Under the pieces are notes generated by a model. That model did not search any database. It saw nothing but the letters and a program-made list of their open reading frames with translations, and was not told the DNA's origin. DNA of 64,000 nt, taken from contig RAZH01000004.1 in the NCBI GenBank assembly GCA_003612585.1, positions 293,957-357,956 on the forward strand, in the 5' to 3' direction. The DNA comes from a bacterium 1XD42-54 (GTDB taxonomy: Bacteria; Bacillota; Clostridia; Lachnospirales; Lachnospiraceae). Positions 7,815 through 16,171 of this stretch are shown here, in pieces (the stretch's first letter is position 1; every line of letters starts with the position of its first letter). Both the position numbers and the translations under genes were made by a program.

Positions 7815-8507
7815 TTACTCTTTTCTCGGATCAATAATCTTCACTGCGTCAGCAACACGGCCGTACTGTCCTTTGGCCTTTTCCCATGCGGTATTCGGGT
7901 CGTCGCCTTTTTTGATGAAATCTGTCATCTTTCCAAGGCTTACGAACTGATAGCCAATGATCTGATCATCCGCATCGAGAGCAATACCGGTAACGTATCC
8001 TTCTGCCATTTCCAGATAACGCGGACCTTTTTTCAATGTACCGTACATGGTACCAACCTGGGAACGAAGTCCCTTTCCAAGATCCTCAAGACCAGCTCCA
8101 ACCGGAAGCCCATCCTCAGAAAATGCGGACTGGCTGCGGCCATAAACGATCTGAAGGAAAAGCTCTCTCATAGCTGTATTGATTGCATCACATACAAGGT
8201 CTGTATTCAGCGCTTCCATGACCGTCAGACCCGGCAGAATCTCTGATGCCATAGCTGCAGAATGCGTCATACCAGAGCAGCCGATTGTCTCAACAAGAGC
8301 CTCCTGGATGATACCTTCCTTAACGTTCAGGGTCAGTTTACAGGCTCCCTGCTGCGGAGCACACCAGCCCACACCGTGTGTCAGACCGGAAATATCCTTA
8401 ACTTCCTTCACCTGTACCCATTTTGCCTCTTCCGGAATCGGAGCAGCGCCATGATGAACGCCCTGTGCAACCGGGCACATTTCTTCTACTTCGCGTGAAT
8501 AAATCAT
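7815..8507 (-). CDS. NifU-like iron-sulfur cluster assembly scaffold protein
   Basis: The ATG at 8505-8507 has AAGGAGT six bases upstream, giving 230 residues. The sequence follows the NifU N-terminal/IscU fold: GWCAPQQGACKLTLNV (first Cys region), ETIGCSGMTHSAAMASEILPG (conserved GCS motif) and AMRELFLQIVYGRSQSAF. The C-terminal part (TGIALDADDQIIGYQFVSLGKMTDFIKKG) is an extension beyond the scaffold fold. Such proteins transiently hold nascent Fe-S clusters. It leads the operon with the GGGtGRT gene. A longer upstream start without an RBS is unlikely. Confidence 0.85.
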   Translation of the reverse strand: MIYSREVEEMCPVAQGVHHGAAPIPEEAKWVQVKEVKDISGLTHGVGWCAPQQGACKLTLNVKEGIIQEALVETIGCSGMTHSAAMASEILPGLTVMEALNTDLVCDAINTAMRELFLQIVYGRSQSAFSEDGLPVGAGLEDLGKGLRSQVGTMYGTLKKGPRYLEMAEGYVTGIALDADDQIIGYQFVSLGKMTDFIKKGDDPNTAWEKAKGQYGRVADAVKIIDPRKE

Positions 8508-8582
8508 TATAATACTCCTTTCAGTTGTAAAATATGTAATTGCCCAGTGCCAGCTGGACAACTGCGAATTATTTTTCGCCTT

Positions 8583-8611
8583 ATTCTCTCACAAAATACT
8601 ATAGAAGTCAA
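8583..8611 (-). promoter_or_regulatory. Sigma-A-type promoter for the NifU-like/GGGtGRT operon
   Basis: On the minus strand TTGACT (8606-8611) and GAGAAT (8583-8588) are separated by 17 bases. The -35 box matches 5 of 6 consensus positions and the -10 box 4 of 6. It lies about 75 bases upstream of the NifU-like start. Confidence 0.5.
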
Positions 8612-8734
8612 TTCCTGAAAATACGCATGTTTACAGAAAAGGTCATGATTCGAGATGCCTTCTAATTCTAAAATATTACCTTCACTGCGAATAAAATTTC
8701 CGTACTTGATCTATACTTTAATTGGGGTGATAAA

Positions 8735-9250
8735 ATGAATCAGTTAAAATCATATACCATTATTGGAACAATCTTTGTTATTATACTCGGAACACTCTCT
8801 CATTTTTTCTTTGAGTGGTCAGATCATAACTTTATAGTTGGATTGTTTACTCCTGTCAATGAATCCACCTGGGAACACATGAAGCTTGTTTTCTTTCCAA
8901 TGCTTCTATATTTTCTCGTCATAATTCCAAACCTTAAAAGAGCCTACCCTTGTATTTCTTCTGCATCTCTGTCTGGTATCTTATTGGGCACGCTGTTAAT
9001 ACCGGTTATTTTCTACACGTATACCGGGATACTTGGACAAAATTTTCTTGTTCTGGATATCATCACTTTCGTATTAAGCGTTGTGATCGCATTCTATGCC
9101 GTATACCGACTTGCTATATCTTGCAGAGCAAAAAATTATTCGCTTCTTTTATGTGCCGCTGTGTTCTTTCTTATGATATGCTTTCTTATATTTACATATG
9201 ATCCTCCGGAAATTAGTCTGTTTGCTGATCCTACTGCTATTTCCAAATGA
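8735..9250 (+). CDS. DUF6512-like membrane protein
   Basis: A 171-residue protein with about five hydrophobic segments (residues 8-25, 50-65, 78-97, 105-125 and 135-153). A conserved-looking polar stretch, GLFTPVNESTWEHMKLVFFPM, lies between the first two. That stretch and the length fit the DUF6512 family of small integral membrane proteins, whose function is unknown to me. GGGGTGATAAA precedes the ATG. It is divergent from the NifU-like operon and stands alone. Confidence 0.7.
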   Translation: MNQLKSYTIIGTIFVIILGTLSHFFFEWSDHNFIVGLFTPVNESTWEHMKLVFFPMLLYFLVIIPNLKRAYPCISSASLSGILLGTLLIPVIFYTYTGILGQNFLVLDIITFVLSVVIAFYAVYRLAISCRAKNYSLLLCAAVFFLMICFLIFTYDPPEISLFADPTAISK

Positions 9251-9295
9251 GGCTACAGTCCTATGATGGCCAATATGCTCTTTTGTAATGTTAAT

Positions 9296-9318
9296 AAAAA
9301 GGCGGCCACCTGGCCGCC
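9296..9318 (-). terminator. Rho-independent terminator
   Basis: GGCGGCC-AC-CTGGCCGCC style inverted repeat (9301-9318) preceded on the plus strand by five A, which become five T on the minus strand. It begins immediately after the stop of the 48-residue protein gene and would end the galE transcript. Confidence 0.85.
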
Positions 9319-9465
9319 CTATCGCTTTTGATTGATTGGTGTCGTTCCCTCTTTCCGGACATTATGTGTCTGGTTCTGGTTCTCCACCTTGACTTTCTGC
9401 GTGATACTGTTGAATTTTTCGTTTGATTTTTTCTGTTGCTGCTTTTCCAGTTCTTTTTTATCCAT
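9319..9465 (-). CDS. Small Lys/Gln/Asn-rich protein (48 residues)
   Basis: A short minus-strand frame starts at ATG 9463-9465, with TGAGGTG seven bases upstream, and ends in TAG at 9319, directly abutting a strong terminator. The product is hydrophilic and basic (MDKKELEKQQQKKSNEKFNS, then TQKVKVENQNQTHNVRKEG). It has a predicted N-terminal helix and no membrane segment. It lies 52 bases downstream of galE. The RBS, the tight fit to the terminator and the codon pattern support a real gene. I do not recognise the family. Confidence 0.6.
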   Translation of the reverse strand: MDKKELEKQQQKKSNEKFNSITQKVKVENQNQTHNVRKEGTTPINQKR

Positions 9466-9517
9466 CGCCATCACCTCAGTGATAGGATGCACGGTCCGGA
9501 AGAAATTTATTCTTCGT

Positions 9518-10534
9518 TTATTCGTTATATCCGTTCGGATTCATAGACTGCCATCTCCAGGAATCTTCACACATTTCTTCAATTCCATACTCTGCTTCCC
9601 AGCCAAGCTCTGCCTTCGCCTTTGCCGGATCTGCATAACAAGTCGCGATATCTCCCGCACGTCTCGGTTTAATTTCATACGGAAGCGTCTTTCCGCATGC
9701 CTTTTCAAACGCATGAAGCACCTGAAGTACACTGTAGCCGTTGCCGGTACCAAGGTTATAAATACGTACCTCCGGCTGATCTTCAAACTTCTTCATCGCT
9801 TTTACATGGCCTTTTGCCAAATCTACCACATGGATGTAATCACGCACTCCGGTGCCGTCCGGTGTATCGTAATCGTCTCCAAACACGCCGAGCTTTTCCA
9901 GCTTGCCAACTGCCACCTGTGCAATATATGGAACAAGGTTATTCGGTATTCCTTTCGGATCTTCGCCAATGATGCCTGCCTTATGAGCTCCGATCGGATT
10001 AAAATAACGAAGCAGCACAACATTCCATTCCGGGTCAGACACATGCAGGTCTGTCAGAATCTGCTCCAGCATGCCTTTCGTCTGTCCATAAGGATTCGTA
10101 ATCTGGCCTTTCGGACAATCCTCCGTGATTGGCACAAAGGCCGGATCTCCATAAACAGTTGCTGAGGAACTGAAAATAATATTTTTTACTCCATGTTTTC
10201 TCATAACATCACAGAGATTCAGGGTACCCGTAATGTTATTGTGATAATACTCCAGAGGTTTGCGGACCGACTCGCCTACTGCCTTGTAGCCTGCAAAATG
10301 AATCACAGAATCAATCGTTTCTTTTTCAAAAATCTCATTCATTGCTTCCCGGTCCAGCATGTCTACATTGTAGAATGTAACCTTTTTCCCGGTGATCTGC
10401 TCCACGCGTTCCAGAGCCTTTTCGTTGGAATTGTAGAGATTGTCCATAACTACAACTTCATAGCCGTTATTCAAAAGTTCCACACACGTATGGCTGCCGA
10501 TATAACCAGCTCCGCCAGTAACCAATACTGCCAT
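9518..10534 (-). CDS. galE: UDP-glucose 4-epimerase
   Basis: A 338-residue short-chain dehydrogenase-fold enzyme interconverting UDP-glucose and UDP-galactose (Leloir pathway and surface-sugar supply). The N-terminal NAD-binding motif GGAGYIGS is at residues 7-14. The catalytic set is visible as [10 protein letters not shown] (Ser) with [11 protein letters not shown] (YxxxK). [11 protein letters not shown] and the late [11 protein letters not shown] stretch are also typical of GalE. The ATG at 10532-10534 has AGGAGG six bases upstream, so the longer in-frame extension is rejected. It ends at a terminator shared with the small downstream gene. Confidence 0.95.
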   Translation of the reverse strand: MAVLVTGGAGYIGSHTCVELLNNGYEVVVMDNLYNSNEKALERVEQITGKKVTFYNVDMLDREAMNEIFEKETIDSVIHFAGYKAVGESVRKPLEYYHNNITGTLNLCDVMRKHGVKNIIFSSSATVYGDPAFVPITEDCPKGQITNPYGQTKGMLEQILTDLHVSDPEWNVVLLRYFNPIGAHKAGIIGEDPKGIPNNLVPYIAQVAVGKLEKLGVFGDDYDTPDGTGVRDYIHVVDLAKGHVKAMKKFEDQPEVRIYNLGTGNGYSVLQVLHAFEKACGKTLPYEIKPRRAGDIATCYADPAKAKAELGWEAEYGIEEMCEDSWRWQSMNPNGYNE

Positions 10535-10696
10535 AATATAACCTCCTGCGATCTGACTTTTCCATAGCTTCCCATTCATTATACTTCAAAAAAATGATTT
10601 GTAAAGAAATACCTTTTTCTTTACATAAAAATTGCTGCGTGATAAACTTGCCTGTAGAAAACCGTTTTATAACAGTCTCATCCAAAGGAGCCATTT

Positions 10697-11767
10697 ATGA
10701 ACCATTCGTTTTTCCGTATCATTTTATCCATAAAAGAACATTCCAAACTGTGTATTTCCGGCAACTTTTCTTTTAAAATTTATCTCGCTGTCAGTGGGCT
10801 GCTTTTCTATTTTGCATGCGCTTACTTTACCGATACGGCTTTCGCCCAAACGTCTGCATCCATTTCAGACACCGGATTTTATTTCGATACGGTTGTGACA
10901 ATACGGCTCGACGGAACACAGGACGAAACAATCCTTGAAGAAGCCTTTGCACAAATGGCCCGATATGAAGCAATTCTCTCGCGCACCTGTGAGGGAAGCG
11001 ATGTCTGGAATATCAACCACAGTGGTGGTCAAACTGTGGAAGTTCATGATGAAACGGCAGAACTCCTTGCGCTGGCACTCGACTATGCCGCTTTGTCTGA
11101 CAGCGCTTTTGATATCACAATTGCTCCGTATATTGACCTCTGGGATTTTCAGAATAATCCTGGAAATGTCCCATCCCACGATATGATTGCGCAGGCCGGC
11201 AAACATATCGGTATCTCTGGATTACACTTAAACGGAACCACGGTAACTCTTGATGATCCTGATGCATCCATTGACCTCGGCGGCATCGCCAAAGGCTATA
11301 TCGCAGACCGAATCAAAGAATTTCTGCTTGAAAAAGGAATTACCAGCGCTTTTATCAACCTGGGCGGCAATGTATTGACCATCGGCACCAAACCGGACGG
11401 ACAGCTCTGGAACATCGGCATCCGCGATCCGTTCCTGACAGCTTCCGACATCATTTCAATTGTAAAAATTGACGATCAGTCAGTGGTAACTTCTGGTACC
11501 TACGAACGATTTTTTGAAAAAAATGGTACCGTTTACCATCATATTCTCGATCCACATACGGGATATCCTGTCCAAAACGGCCTGAAAAGTGTCACAATCC
11601 TGTCCGATTCTTCTGCTGACGCCGACGCGCTGAGCACCACCTGTTTCGTTCTGGGCCTCGACAAAGGCATGGAACTGATTGAGTCTCTCGACTATGCAGA
11701 AGCAATGTTTCTTACAGAAGAAAAAGAAATCCATTATTCCAGCGGATTGCCACAAAACAAAAATTAA
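10697..11767 (+). CDS. apbE: FAD:protein FMN transferase (ApbE)
   Basis: This 356-residue protein has an N-terminal membrane/signal segment (about residues 27-50), so it is probably outward-facing. It then shows the ApbE fold: FDTVVTIRLDG, ILSRTCEGSDVWNIN, AFDITIAPYIDLWDF, the motif SIDLGGIAKGYIADR, AFINLGGNV, and HHILDPHTGYP followed by the Ala/Asp-rich DSSADADALSTT. ApbE uses FAD and Mg to attach FMN covalently to Ser/Thr in Dxx(S/T)GA(T/S) motifs. Such motifs occur in RnfD, in the fused RnfG and in the extra FMN-binding protein 2-7 kb downstream, so these are likely substrates. RBS AAAGGAG lies six bases before the ATG. Confidence 0.93.
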   Translation: MNHSFFRIILSIKEHSKLCISGNFSFKIYLAVSGLLFYFACAYFTDTAFAQTSASISDTGFYFDTVVTIRLDGTQDETILEEAFAQMARYEAILSRTCEGSDVWNINHSGGQTVEVHDETAELLALALDYAALSDSAFDITIAPYIDLWDFQNNPGNVPSHDMIAQAGKHIGISGLHLNGTTVTLDDPDASIDLGGIAKGYIADRIKEFLLEKGITSAFINLGGNVLTIGTKPDGQLWNIGIRDPFLTASDIISIVKIDDQSVVTSGTYERFFEKNGTVYHHILDPHTGYPVQNGLKSVTILSDSSADADALSTTCFVLGLDKGMELIESLDYAEAMFLTEEKEIHYSSGLPQNKN

Positions 11768-11784
11768 AAAGGAACCGAAATTTA

Positions 11785-12927
11785 ATGATTATTATTACAG
11801 AAAACATTGATCATTTTGCTACTTACCATGAATTTCTGGGCTACTCTCCAAAGAGCAGCCTCTTTTTTGATATTGAAACAACCGGATTTTCTCCTCAATC
11901 CTCTTTCTTATTTCTGATCGGAATGCTGTATCAGGAAAATGACTGCTGGAAACTGACGCAGCTTCTGGCAGAAGAACCGGAAGATGAATGCCTGCTGCTT
12001 CGTATCTTTCTGGAAACAGCCGACAGATATGAGACTCTGATTCATTTTAACGGCAGCACCTTTGATCTTCCCTATCTCATCAAAAAAGCGCAAATCCTGC
12101 ATCTGCCTCATTCCCTTGAGCACCTCCGTTCTCTTGACCTGTACCGCATCTTCCGGCCTCTCGGTAAGCTGCTGTCACTCGAAAACATGAAGCAGCAAAC
12201 CCTGGAGACTTTCCTTGGCTGGAAACGCACCGATCAGCTGACCGGAAAGGACATGATATGCCTGTTTCGCCAATATACCGACAGCCGACGTAACAGCGAC
12301 AATCCACGGTCTGACTCTGCACGCCTGCAAACGCTTCTGCTCTTACACAACCACGATGATATGCTCGGAATGACAAAGCTTACCTGCATGGCTGCTTATC
12401 TTGCGCTTCGGGACGGAAACATTTCATCAGTCACCTTCTGCGGCTTCCGGGAAACGATCAGGCTTTGCCTTACCTTCACTCTGTCAACTGCTGTCCCCAT
12501 CCCTTTTTCTCTCAGTGGACAAAAAAGCGCACCTGATCGTCTTTCTGCCACATCCTTTTATTCTGATTATGCCCTGACCGTGGAAGGCGCGCACGGTACC
12601 CTGTCCCTTCCCGTTTATCAGGGAACCCTGTTTCATTTCTTTTCAGATTATAAAAATTATTATTATCTGCCATACGAAGATCAGGCGATCCACAAAAGCG
12701 TCGCTTCTTTTGTGGACAAAACCTGCCGCATACCAGCCAAGGCTTCAAATTGTTACATAAAAAAAAGCGGTACCTTTCTCCCGCAACCAGAAGAAATCGT
12801 ATCCCCCATTTTCAAACGTTCTTATGAAGAAAATCAACTGTATTTTATCTGCAATGAATCATTTATCGAACATACCCCCCTGCAGAAAACATATCTTTCT
12901 GCAGTTCTCCGAATACTGCTTGCTTGA
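11785..12927 (+). CDS. YprB-like RNase H-fold exonuclease domain protein
   Basis: A 380-residue protein whose first half (residues 20-200) is a DnaQ/RNase H-like 3'-5' exonuclease domain. Motif I is FFDIETTGF, motif II is HFNGSTFDLPYL and motif III is NHDDMLGMTKL, so the DEDD acidic residues are present. This matches YprB-type RNase_H_2 proteins of Firmicutes. The C-terminal 180 residues have no recognised domain. It follows apbE by 17 bases and is likely co-transcribed, though nothing suggests a role in Rnf maturation. Substrate is unknown. Confidence 0.8.
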   Translation: MIIITENIDHFATYHEFLGYSPKSSLFFDIETTGFSPQSSFLFLIGMLYQENDCWKLTQLLAEEPEDECLLLRIFLETADRYETLIHFNGSTFDLPYLIKKAQILHLPHSLEHLRSLDLYRIFRPLGKLLSLENMKQQTLETFLGWKRTDQLTGKDMICLFRQYTDSRRNSDNPRSDSARLQTLLLLHNHDDMLGMTKLTCMAAYLALRDGNISSVTFCGFRETIRLCLTFTLSTAVPIPFSLSGQKSAPDRLSATSFYSDYALTVEGAHGTLSLPVYQGTLFHFFSDYKNYYYLPYEDQAIHKSVASFVDKTCRIPAKASNCYIKKSGTFLPQPEEIVSPIFKRSYEENQLYFICNESFIEHTPLQKTYLSAVLRILLA

Positions 12928-12989
12928 ATATGTCAAAGCAGCAGAAACGAGTTTTCCGGACAACAGCCGTCAAAGGAACGATTTTACTA

Positions 12990-13658
12990 TTATCCCTGCT
13001 CTTCCCGATATCTGGAAGGCGTTTTCCCCGTTTTTTTCTTAAACAGGCGGCTGAAATAATGCACATCTGTGATTCCCACCTGCTTTGCGATTATTTTTAC
13101 CGGATTCCGTGTTGTCAACAGCAACTCCGCTGCACATTTCATCCGCTGATCCGTCACATAATCCGTTATCGTCATTCCTGTCTCCCTCCGAAACAAATGA
13201 GACAAATACGATGGATTGACATTCAAACTGTCCGAAAAATACTGTAACGTCAGCCCTTCGCTCAAATCCATATCCACTTTCTGAATAATTTTTTGCACTA
13301 ATGGAGAATACCCGTAAATGGCTCGCAGTGAGTTCAATTCACACAACCGCGTCAAAGTCTCCTCCGCTATCCTTTTGCAATCCTCCACACACACCGCAAA
13401 ATACAGCTGTTGCGTAAAGTCTGAATATATATCATCCAACTGTAAATCTATCACATGAAGCCTGCGAAATTCCTGAAATATAACAGCCATAAACCGAATC
13501 AGATCATACTTCCAATCTGTCAGTCTGTCCTCCAGCCTGCCTGGTTCCCCCAACGTATTTCTCAAGTGAAGCGTCTGAAGTACCTGATGCAGGTTTCCTT
13601 TCCGGATGCCCTGTAAAATCTTCTCTTCCAGTTCATATCGTTTCATCACATTTTCCAT
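12990..13658 (-). CDS. AraC-family transcriptional regulator
   Basis: The 222-residue product (ATG 13656-13658, GGAG six bases upstream) ends in an AraC/XylS two-helix-turn-helix domain (residues about 125-220). The typical signatures are LQYFSDSLNVNPSYLSHLFR and VGITDVHYFSRLFKKKTGKT with a PSRYR end. The N-terminal half (residues 1-115) is helical and lacks an obvious cupin or sensor domain. It is divergent from the Rnf operon, with a 400-base shared intergenic region, so it could regulate it. That role is inferred from position. Confidence 0.85.
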   Translation of the reverse strand: MENVMKRYELEEKILQGIRKGNLHQVLQTLHLRNTLGEPGRLEDRLTDWKYDLIRFMAVIFQEFRRLHVIDLQLDDIYSDFTQQLYFAVCVEDCKRIAEETLTRLCELNSLRAIYGYSPLVQKIIQKVDMDLSEGLTLQYFSDSLNVNPSYLSHLFRRETGMTITDYVTDQRMKCAAELLLTTRNPVKIIAKQVGITDVHYFSRLFKKKTGKTPSRYREEQG

Positions 13659-13975
13659 GTAACGCTCCGTTCCCACACCTATAACCAGCAGTCATAATAT
13701 TTAAAATTTCGATTTTCCTGTTCCGGATATCTATAAAATCAATAGAAGTAACCATATCATTCCGTACTTCTTTTGTCAATCCTGTTATTAGCGAATATTA
13801 CCAGAATTCTCTTTGCATCTTTTCTATTTTTCTCTCATAATCATTGTATATTTTTCTCAAATAAACAAATATTATCCACTAAATACCAAAAATTATCTGG
13901 CGAAAAAAAAAACAAACTCTGCTATTCTAAAGAGAGTTTATTGTGTATTTTGCCTAACTTTTAACAATCTAGCAT
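13659..13975. other. Divergent intergenic region between AraC regulator and Rnf operon
   Basis: No gene is visible. The region is AT-rich with A-tracts (a run of ten A near 13902-13911) and must contain the promoters for both directions. A TATTCT box near 13922-13927 is a possible -10 for the Rnf transcript, but I see no strong -35 partner. A structured leader candidate follows. Confidence 0.5.
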
Positions 13976-14037
13976 CTGGCAACCGACGATTTACACGAAT
14001 GGCATCGCTTTTTCGGTAAACATTCACGAAAAGCCAG
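13976..14037 (+). promoter_or_regulatory. Possible structured leader of the Rnf operon
   Basis: Nested pairings can be drawn by eye: CTGGC (13976-13980) with GCCAG (14033-14037), ACCGA (13982-13986) with TCGGT (14013-14017), and CGAT (13987-13990) with ATCG (14004-14007). The apical loop GAATG (13997-14001) can pair with CATTC (14021-14025), which would give a pseudoknot. The element ends about 20 bases before the first ATG. It matches no riboswitch consensus I know. Short stems can arise by chance, so confidence is low. Confidence 0.3.
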
Positions 14038-14058
14038 GAAACGGAAAGGAAAAGAAAA

Positions 14059-14820
14059 ATGGGAAAGGAAACAATATCGCAAACAACCTTCCTGAAAGGA
14101 CTGACAACAGGGGCCATCATTGCGGCAAGTCTCGGAATCCTGAGCATTGGAGACTATACTACGAATAACATCCAGCTAAAAGAAAACAATCCTTCTGGTG
14201 ATGCTGCCCAGGTAACAGCTTCTGTCAACTCAACAGATTCCAGTAATATCAAAATAGAAACATTTCCCACTCCTGAAATAGAAATTATCAATGAAACAGA
14301 ATCAGAAATGGAAACGGAAACGAATACCGAACCTGAGCCACAATCAGAAACCGAATCGGAATCTTCAACCAAATCCGGCAGAAATTCCGATTCGACCACT
14401 GCAAAATTTGAACCTGGCACCTATCGTGCTTCCGCTTCCGGTATTTCCAGTGATATTACCGTGTCAACTATTTTTAGTGAAAACAAAATTATCAAAATTT
14501 CGACGGACGTTTCAGGCGAAACATCCAGAATCGGTGCAGAATCCGGTGAAGTTCTGATCCGGAAAGCACTTGCTGCCCAATCAGCCGAATTTGACGGCAT
14601 TTCCGGCGCGACCATTACCTCTGATGCGTTTAAAGAAGCACTCAATGATTGCATCACGCAGGCACAGGAGCGAAAAGCAAAAACGCAAAACCAAACTGAG
14701 TTCAAGAGCGTATTTGAAAATAAAATAGTATTCAAAACGAAACCCAAAACGAAATCCGAAACTGAGTCAGAGAATGAATCTGAAATAGAATCCGGCTCTA
14801 TTGCCAGGATAAGGAGGTAG
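14059..14820 (+). CDS. FMN-binding domain protein, additional flavin carrier of the Rnf operon
   Basis: A 253-residue protein with an N-terminal membrane anchor (residues 12-30) and a long Glu/Ser/Thr-rich linker (75-112). An FMN_bind domain (115-200) contains the covalent-flavinylation motif DGISGAT with acceptor Thr185. A charged Lys/Glu/Ser tail ends it. The domain is like that of RnfG but much smaller than RnfG proper. Its stop is three bases before the rnfC start, whose RBS overlaps its last codons, so it is the first gene of the Rnf operon. It probably carries FMN attached by ApbE at the outer membrane face. Its electron partner is unknown. Confidence 0.8.
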   Translation: MGKETISQTTFLKGLTTGAIIAASLGILSIGDYTTNNIQLKENNPSGDAAQVTASVNSTDSSNIKIETFPTPEIEIINETESEMETETNTEPEPQSETESESSTKSGRNSDSTTAKFEPGTYRASASGISSDITVSTIFSENKIIKISTDVSGETSRIGAESGEVLIRKALAAQSAEFDGISGATITSDAFKEALNDCITQAQERKAKTQNQTEFKSVFENKIVFKTKPKTKSETESENESEIESGSIARIRR

Positions 14821-14823
14821 CAT

Positions 14824-16158
14824 ATGAAGCTTAAAACATTTCGGGGTGGCATTCATCCTCCCGAACACAAAACCCTTTCGCTTGGAAAGGCAGTCACAAC
14901 ATTTTTCCCAAAAGGCGATCTCGTATTCCCGATCAATCAGCACATCGGGAAACCTGCAAAGCCGGTTGTGTCCAAGGGAGATTTTGTACTTGCCGGACAG
15001 ATTATCGCTGAAGCGGATGGTTTTGTATCTGCAAATATTATCAGTTCCTGCTCTGGAAAAGTAAAAGCCATTGAAGAGCGCCGCACCGCTTCCGGAGCAA
15101 GAGCTACCTGCATTGTCATCCAAAATGACAGACAGTACAGTCAGATCCCTGGTATCGGAAGAACTCCGCAAAATGGCACACTTTCCAGTAAAGATATCCT
15201 CGATGCTGTTAAGGCAGCAGGGATCATCGGTCTTGGAGGAGCTGGTTTTCCAACTCACGTAAAACTCTCCTGCAAAAATCCGGAGGCAATTGATTATGTC
15301 ATCGCCAACGGATCGGAATGCGAACCTTATATCACCTGCGACGACCTTCTGATGCAAAATGAAAACCGTGGCATTCTCGAAGGTCTTCGAATTGTACTTC
15401 AGCTCTTCCCCAATGCAAGAGGTGTAATCGCTGTTGAAAACAACAAGCCTGAAGCCATCCGTTCCATGGAAGCCGTCTGTGCCGGAGAAAAACTGATTTC
15501 GGTACAGCCGGTTATGGCAAAATATCCGCAGGGCGGGGAACGGAATCTGATTTCTGTTATCACCGGACGTGATCTGCATTTCGGCCAGCTTCCTGCGGAC
15601 GTGGGCTGCATCGTATGCAATGTCGCTACTTTAAATGCCATCTATCATGCAGTACACAAATCCGAGCCCCTGATCGAGCGTTATTTTACGGTATCTGGAA
15701 ATGCCGTTGCTGCCCCAAGAACGATGAAAGTCCGGATCGGTACTTCCTGTGAAGAGCTTCTGGAAGCCGCCGGAGGCATAAAAAAAGACAGTCACGTAAA
15801 AAAAGCATTATTCGGCGGTCCGATGATGGGCGTTGCACTCACCACACTTCAGATTCCGGTATGCAAAAATAACAACGCGCTCACAGTGCTTGCCGATGAT
15901 GAAGTAGAATTTGCACAGTCCCAGGAAACCGCATGTATCCGCTGCGGACGCTGCATGCGTGCCTGTCCCGTTCACCTGCTTCCTCAGGCAATGGCCGAAG
16001 CGGCACAGCGCCTTGACTATGAACAATACGAAAAACGACTTTACGGTCTGGATTGCATCGCCTGCGGTTCCTGTACATACGTATGTCCAGCGAAACGCCC
16101 TCTGATGCAGCTTTTCAAACAGACCAAAGCTGCTGTCATGGCAGCCAAAAGAAAGTGA
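14824..16158 (+). CDS. rnfC: Rnf complex subunit RnfC
   Basis: A 444-residue peripheral, cytoplasmic subunit that exchanges electrons with NAD(H). It begins MKLKTFRGGIHPPEHK as RnfC proteins do, has a Gly-rich nucleotide/FMN-binding stretch (IIGLGGAGFPTHVKL) and SEC/GSECEPYITCDD. Near residues 375-425 come two 4Fe-4S motifs, CIRCGRCMRACP and CIACGSCTYVCP. It has the short clostridial form without the long Ala/Lys-rich proteobacterial tail. The start has AAGGAGG seven bases upstream. The Rnf complex couples ferredoxin:NAD oxidoreduction to Na+ or H+ translocation. Confidence 0.96.
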   Translation: MKLKTFRGGIHPPEHKTLSLGKAVTTFFPKGDLVFPINQHIGKPAKPVVSKGDFVLAGQIIAEADGFVSANIISSCSGKVKAIEERRTASGARATCIVIQNDRQYSQIPGIGRTPQNGTLSSKDILDAVKAAGIIGLGGAGFPTHVKLSCKNPEAIDYVIANGSECEPYITCDDLLMQNENRGILEGLRIVLQLFPNARGVIAVENNKPEAIRSMEAVCAGEKLISVQPVMAKYPQGGERNLISVITGRDLHFGQLPADVGCIVCNVATLNAIYHAVHKSEPLIERYFTVSGNAVAAPRTMKVRIGTSCEELLEAAGGIKKDSHVKKALFGGPMMGVALTTLQIPVCKNNNALTVLADDEVEFAQSQETACIRCGRCMRACPVHLLPQAMAEAAQRLDYEQYEKRLYGLDCIACGSCTYVCPAKRPLMQLFKQTKAAVMAAKRK

Positions 16159-16171
16159 GGGAGCTGACGAG

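Noticed and set aside
9332..10165. Long plus-strand frame of 277 codons
   Set aside because: It is antisense to galE, Cys/Arg-rich without domains or RBS, and galE is unambiguous.
12824..13247. Plus-strand frames overlapping the AraC regulator end
   Set aside because: They are antisense to the AraC domain or overlap the end of the YprB-like gene, without RBS.
13976..14037. Known riboswitch classes (c-di-GMP, FMN, fluoride, THF, ZTP)
   Set aside because: None of the consensus core sequences I remember could be matched; only a possible unclassified fold remains.
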